Shown piece after piece: positions 5,803-6,246 of a stretch of 6,246 nucleotides of DNA. The notes beneath the pieces were generated by a model. The model was not told the origin of the DNA, searched no databases, and worked only from the letters and a program-made list of their open reading frames with translations. The position numbers were made by a program, and so were the translations under genes. The DNA lies in contig CAMCUE010000071.1 of assembly GCA_945878705.1 (NCBI GenBank), positions 1 to 6,246 of the forward strand, read 5' to 3'. How positions within the stretch are numbered: position 1 is the first letter of the stretch; every line of letters starts with the position of its first letter. Origin of the DNA: Ferrithrix thermotolerans DSM 19514 (GTDB lineage: Bacteria; Actinomycetota; Acidimicrobiia; Acidimicrobiales; Ilumatobacteraceae).

Positions 5803-6246
5803 CTCGCAACATAAAATCTGCTGCACTCATATTGCAAGACGGCTCAATATTTGAAGGCGAAGCAATTGGAGCTGGTTCGTCACAAGATACTGAGGCAACA
5901 ATTTCACGCGGTGAAGTCGTGTTCCATACGGGTCTTTCGGGGTATCAAGAGATAATTACCGACCCGTCATATGCGGGGCAAATAATTACCTTCACGACAC
6001 CGCATATCGGCAACTATGGCACCACGAAACTTGACAATGAGGCCTCAAAAGTTTTTGCGCGTGGAGTTATCGTTCGTGAGCTTGCTCGTCGGCGAAGTAA
6101 TTGGCGAAGCGATGATTCACTTGACTCATTTCTCAAACAAAATGATTTGGCAGGTATCGCAGGAATAGATACCCGAAGGTTGACACGGTTGTTGCGCGAT
6201 AGCGGTTCAATGCCTGGTGCATTTGTTACGGCGAGTCAAGACGAAT
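5799..6246 (+). CDS. carA: Carbamoyl-phosphate synthase small subunit, 3'-truncated by the window
   Basis: CarA is the glutamine amidotransferase subunit that feeds ammonia to CarB for carbamoyl phosphate synthesis, shared by the pyrimidine and arginine pathways. Only the first 149 residues are present, all within the N-terminal domain. The gene is open to the right edge, so it is cut and not broken. Seen family blocks are FHTGLSGYQEIITDPSYAGQ (42-61), PHIGNYG (68-74) and GIAGIDTRRLTRLL (119-132). The Cys-His-Glu triad of the amidotransferase domain would lie beyond the window. The ATG at 5799 overlaps the pyrC TGA (ATGA), and no strong ribosome binding site precedes it, so translation is probably coupled to pyrC. 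carB is expected next. Confidence 0.97.
   Translation, partial: MTRNIKSAALILQDGSIFEGEAIGAGSSQDTEATISRGEVVFHTGLSGYQEIITDPSYAGQIITFTTPHIGNYGTTKLDNEASKVFARGVIVRELARRRSNWRSDDSLDSFLKQNDLAGIAGIDTRRLTRLLRDSGSMPGAFVTASQDE

Noticed and set aside
5799..6246. carA as a pseudogene because only 149 residues are present
   Set aside because: The frame is open to the window edge with all expected N-terminal blocks; the shortness is due to the cut.
1..6246. CRISPR arrays, insertion sequences, tRNA or rRNA genes
   Set aside because: No regularly spaced direct repeats, transposase motifs, terminal inverted repeats or RNA gene signatures were seen, and coding sequence fills all but about 130 bases.

Overview
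The window is a densely packed piece of bacterial chromosome carrying eight protein genes, all on the + strand. Gene order and content point to an actinobacterium: an M24 peptidase, efp and nusB, followed by pyrR, pyrB, pyrC and carA, is an arrangement known from Corynebacterium-type genomes. By eye the base composition is slightly under half G+C, which is low for that phylum. The tight overlaps suggest a compact, perhaps aquatic, lineage. Acidimicrobiia would fit the look of PyrC and CarA, but this is an impression and not a placement.

Region 1 (1-2911) is a run of overlapping genes. It holds the C-terminal catalytic half of an aminopeptidase P/prolidase-type M24 enzyme (cut by the window edge), efp (elongation factor P), nusB (antitermination factor), and a large polytopic membrane protein of the DUF2079 family. 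The first three act on protein turnover, translation and transcription. The fourth has no known function.

Region 2 (2912-3041) is the only real intergenic space. It contains a plausible extended -10 promoter and a leader RNA motif that closely matches the binding loop of the regulator PyrR. The motif sits directly against the pyrR Shine-Dalgarno sequence, and I see no intrinsic terminator in the leader. This suggests feedback control of the whole pyr operon by translational repression, as described for Mycobacterium smegmatis, and not by Bacillus-type attenuation.

Region 3 (3042-6246) is the pyrimidine biosynthesis operon pyrR-pyrB-pyrC-carA, each gene overlapping the next by 4 bases. CarA (with CarB, expected downstream) makes carbamoyl phosphate, PyrB joins it to aspartate, PyrC closes the ring to dihydroorotate, and PyrR senses pyrimidine nucleotides. 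carA runs off the right edge.

I found no mobile element, CRISPR array, RNA gene or plainly new system. The points most worth a second look are the PyrR leader, the DUF2079 gene lodged between nusB and pyrR, and that gene's unresolved start.
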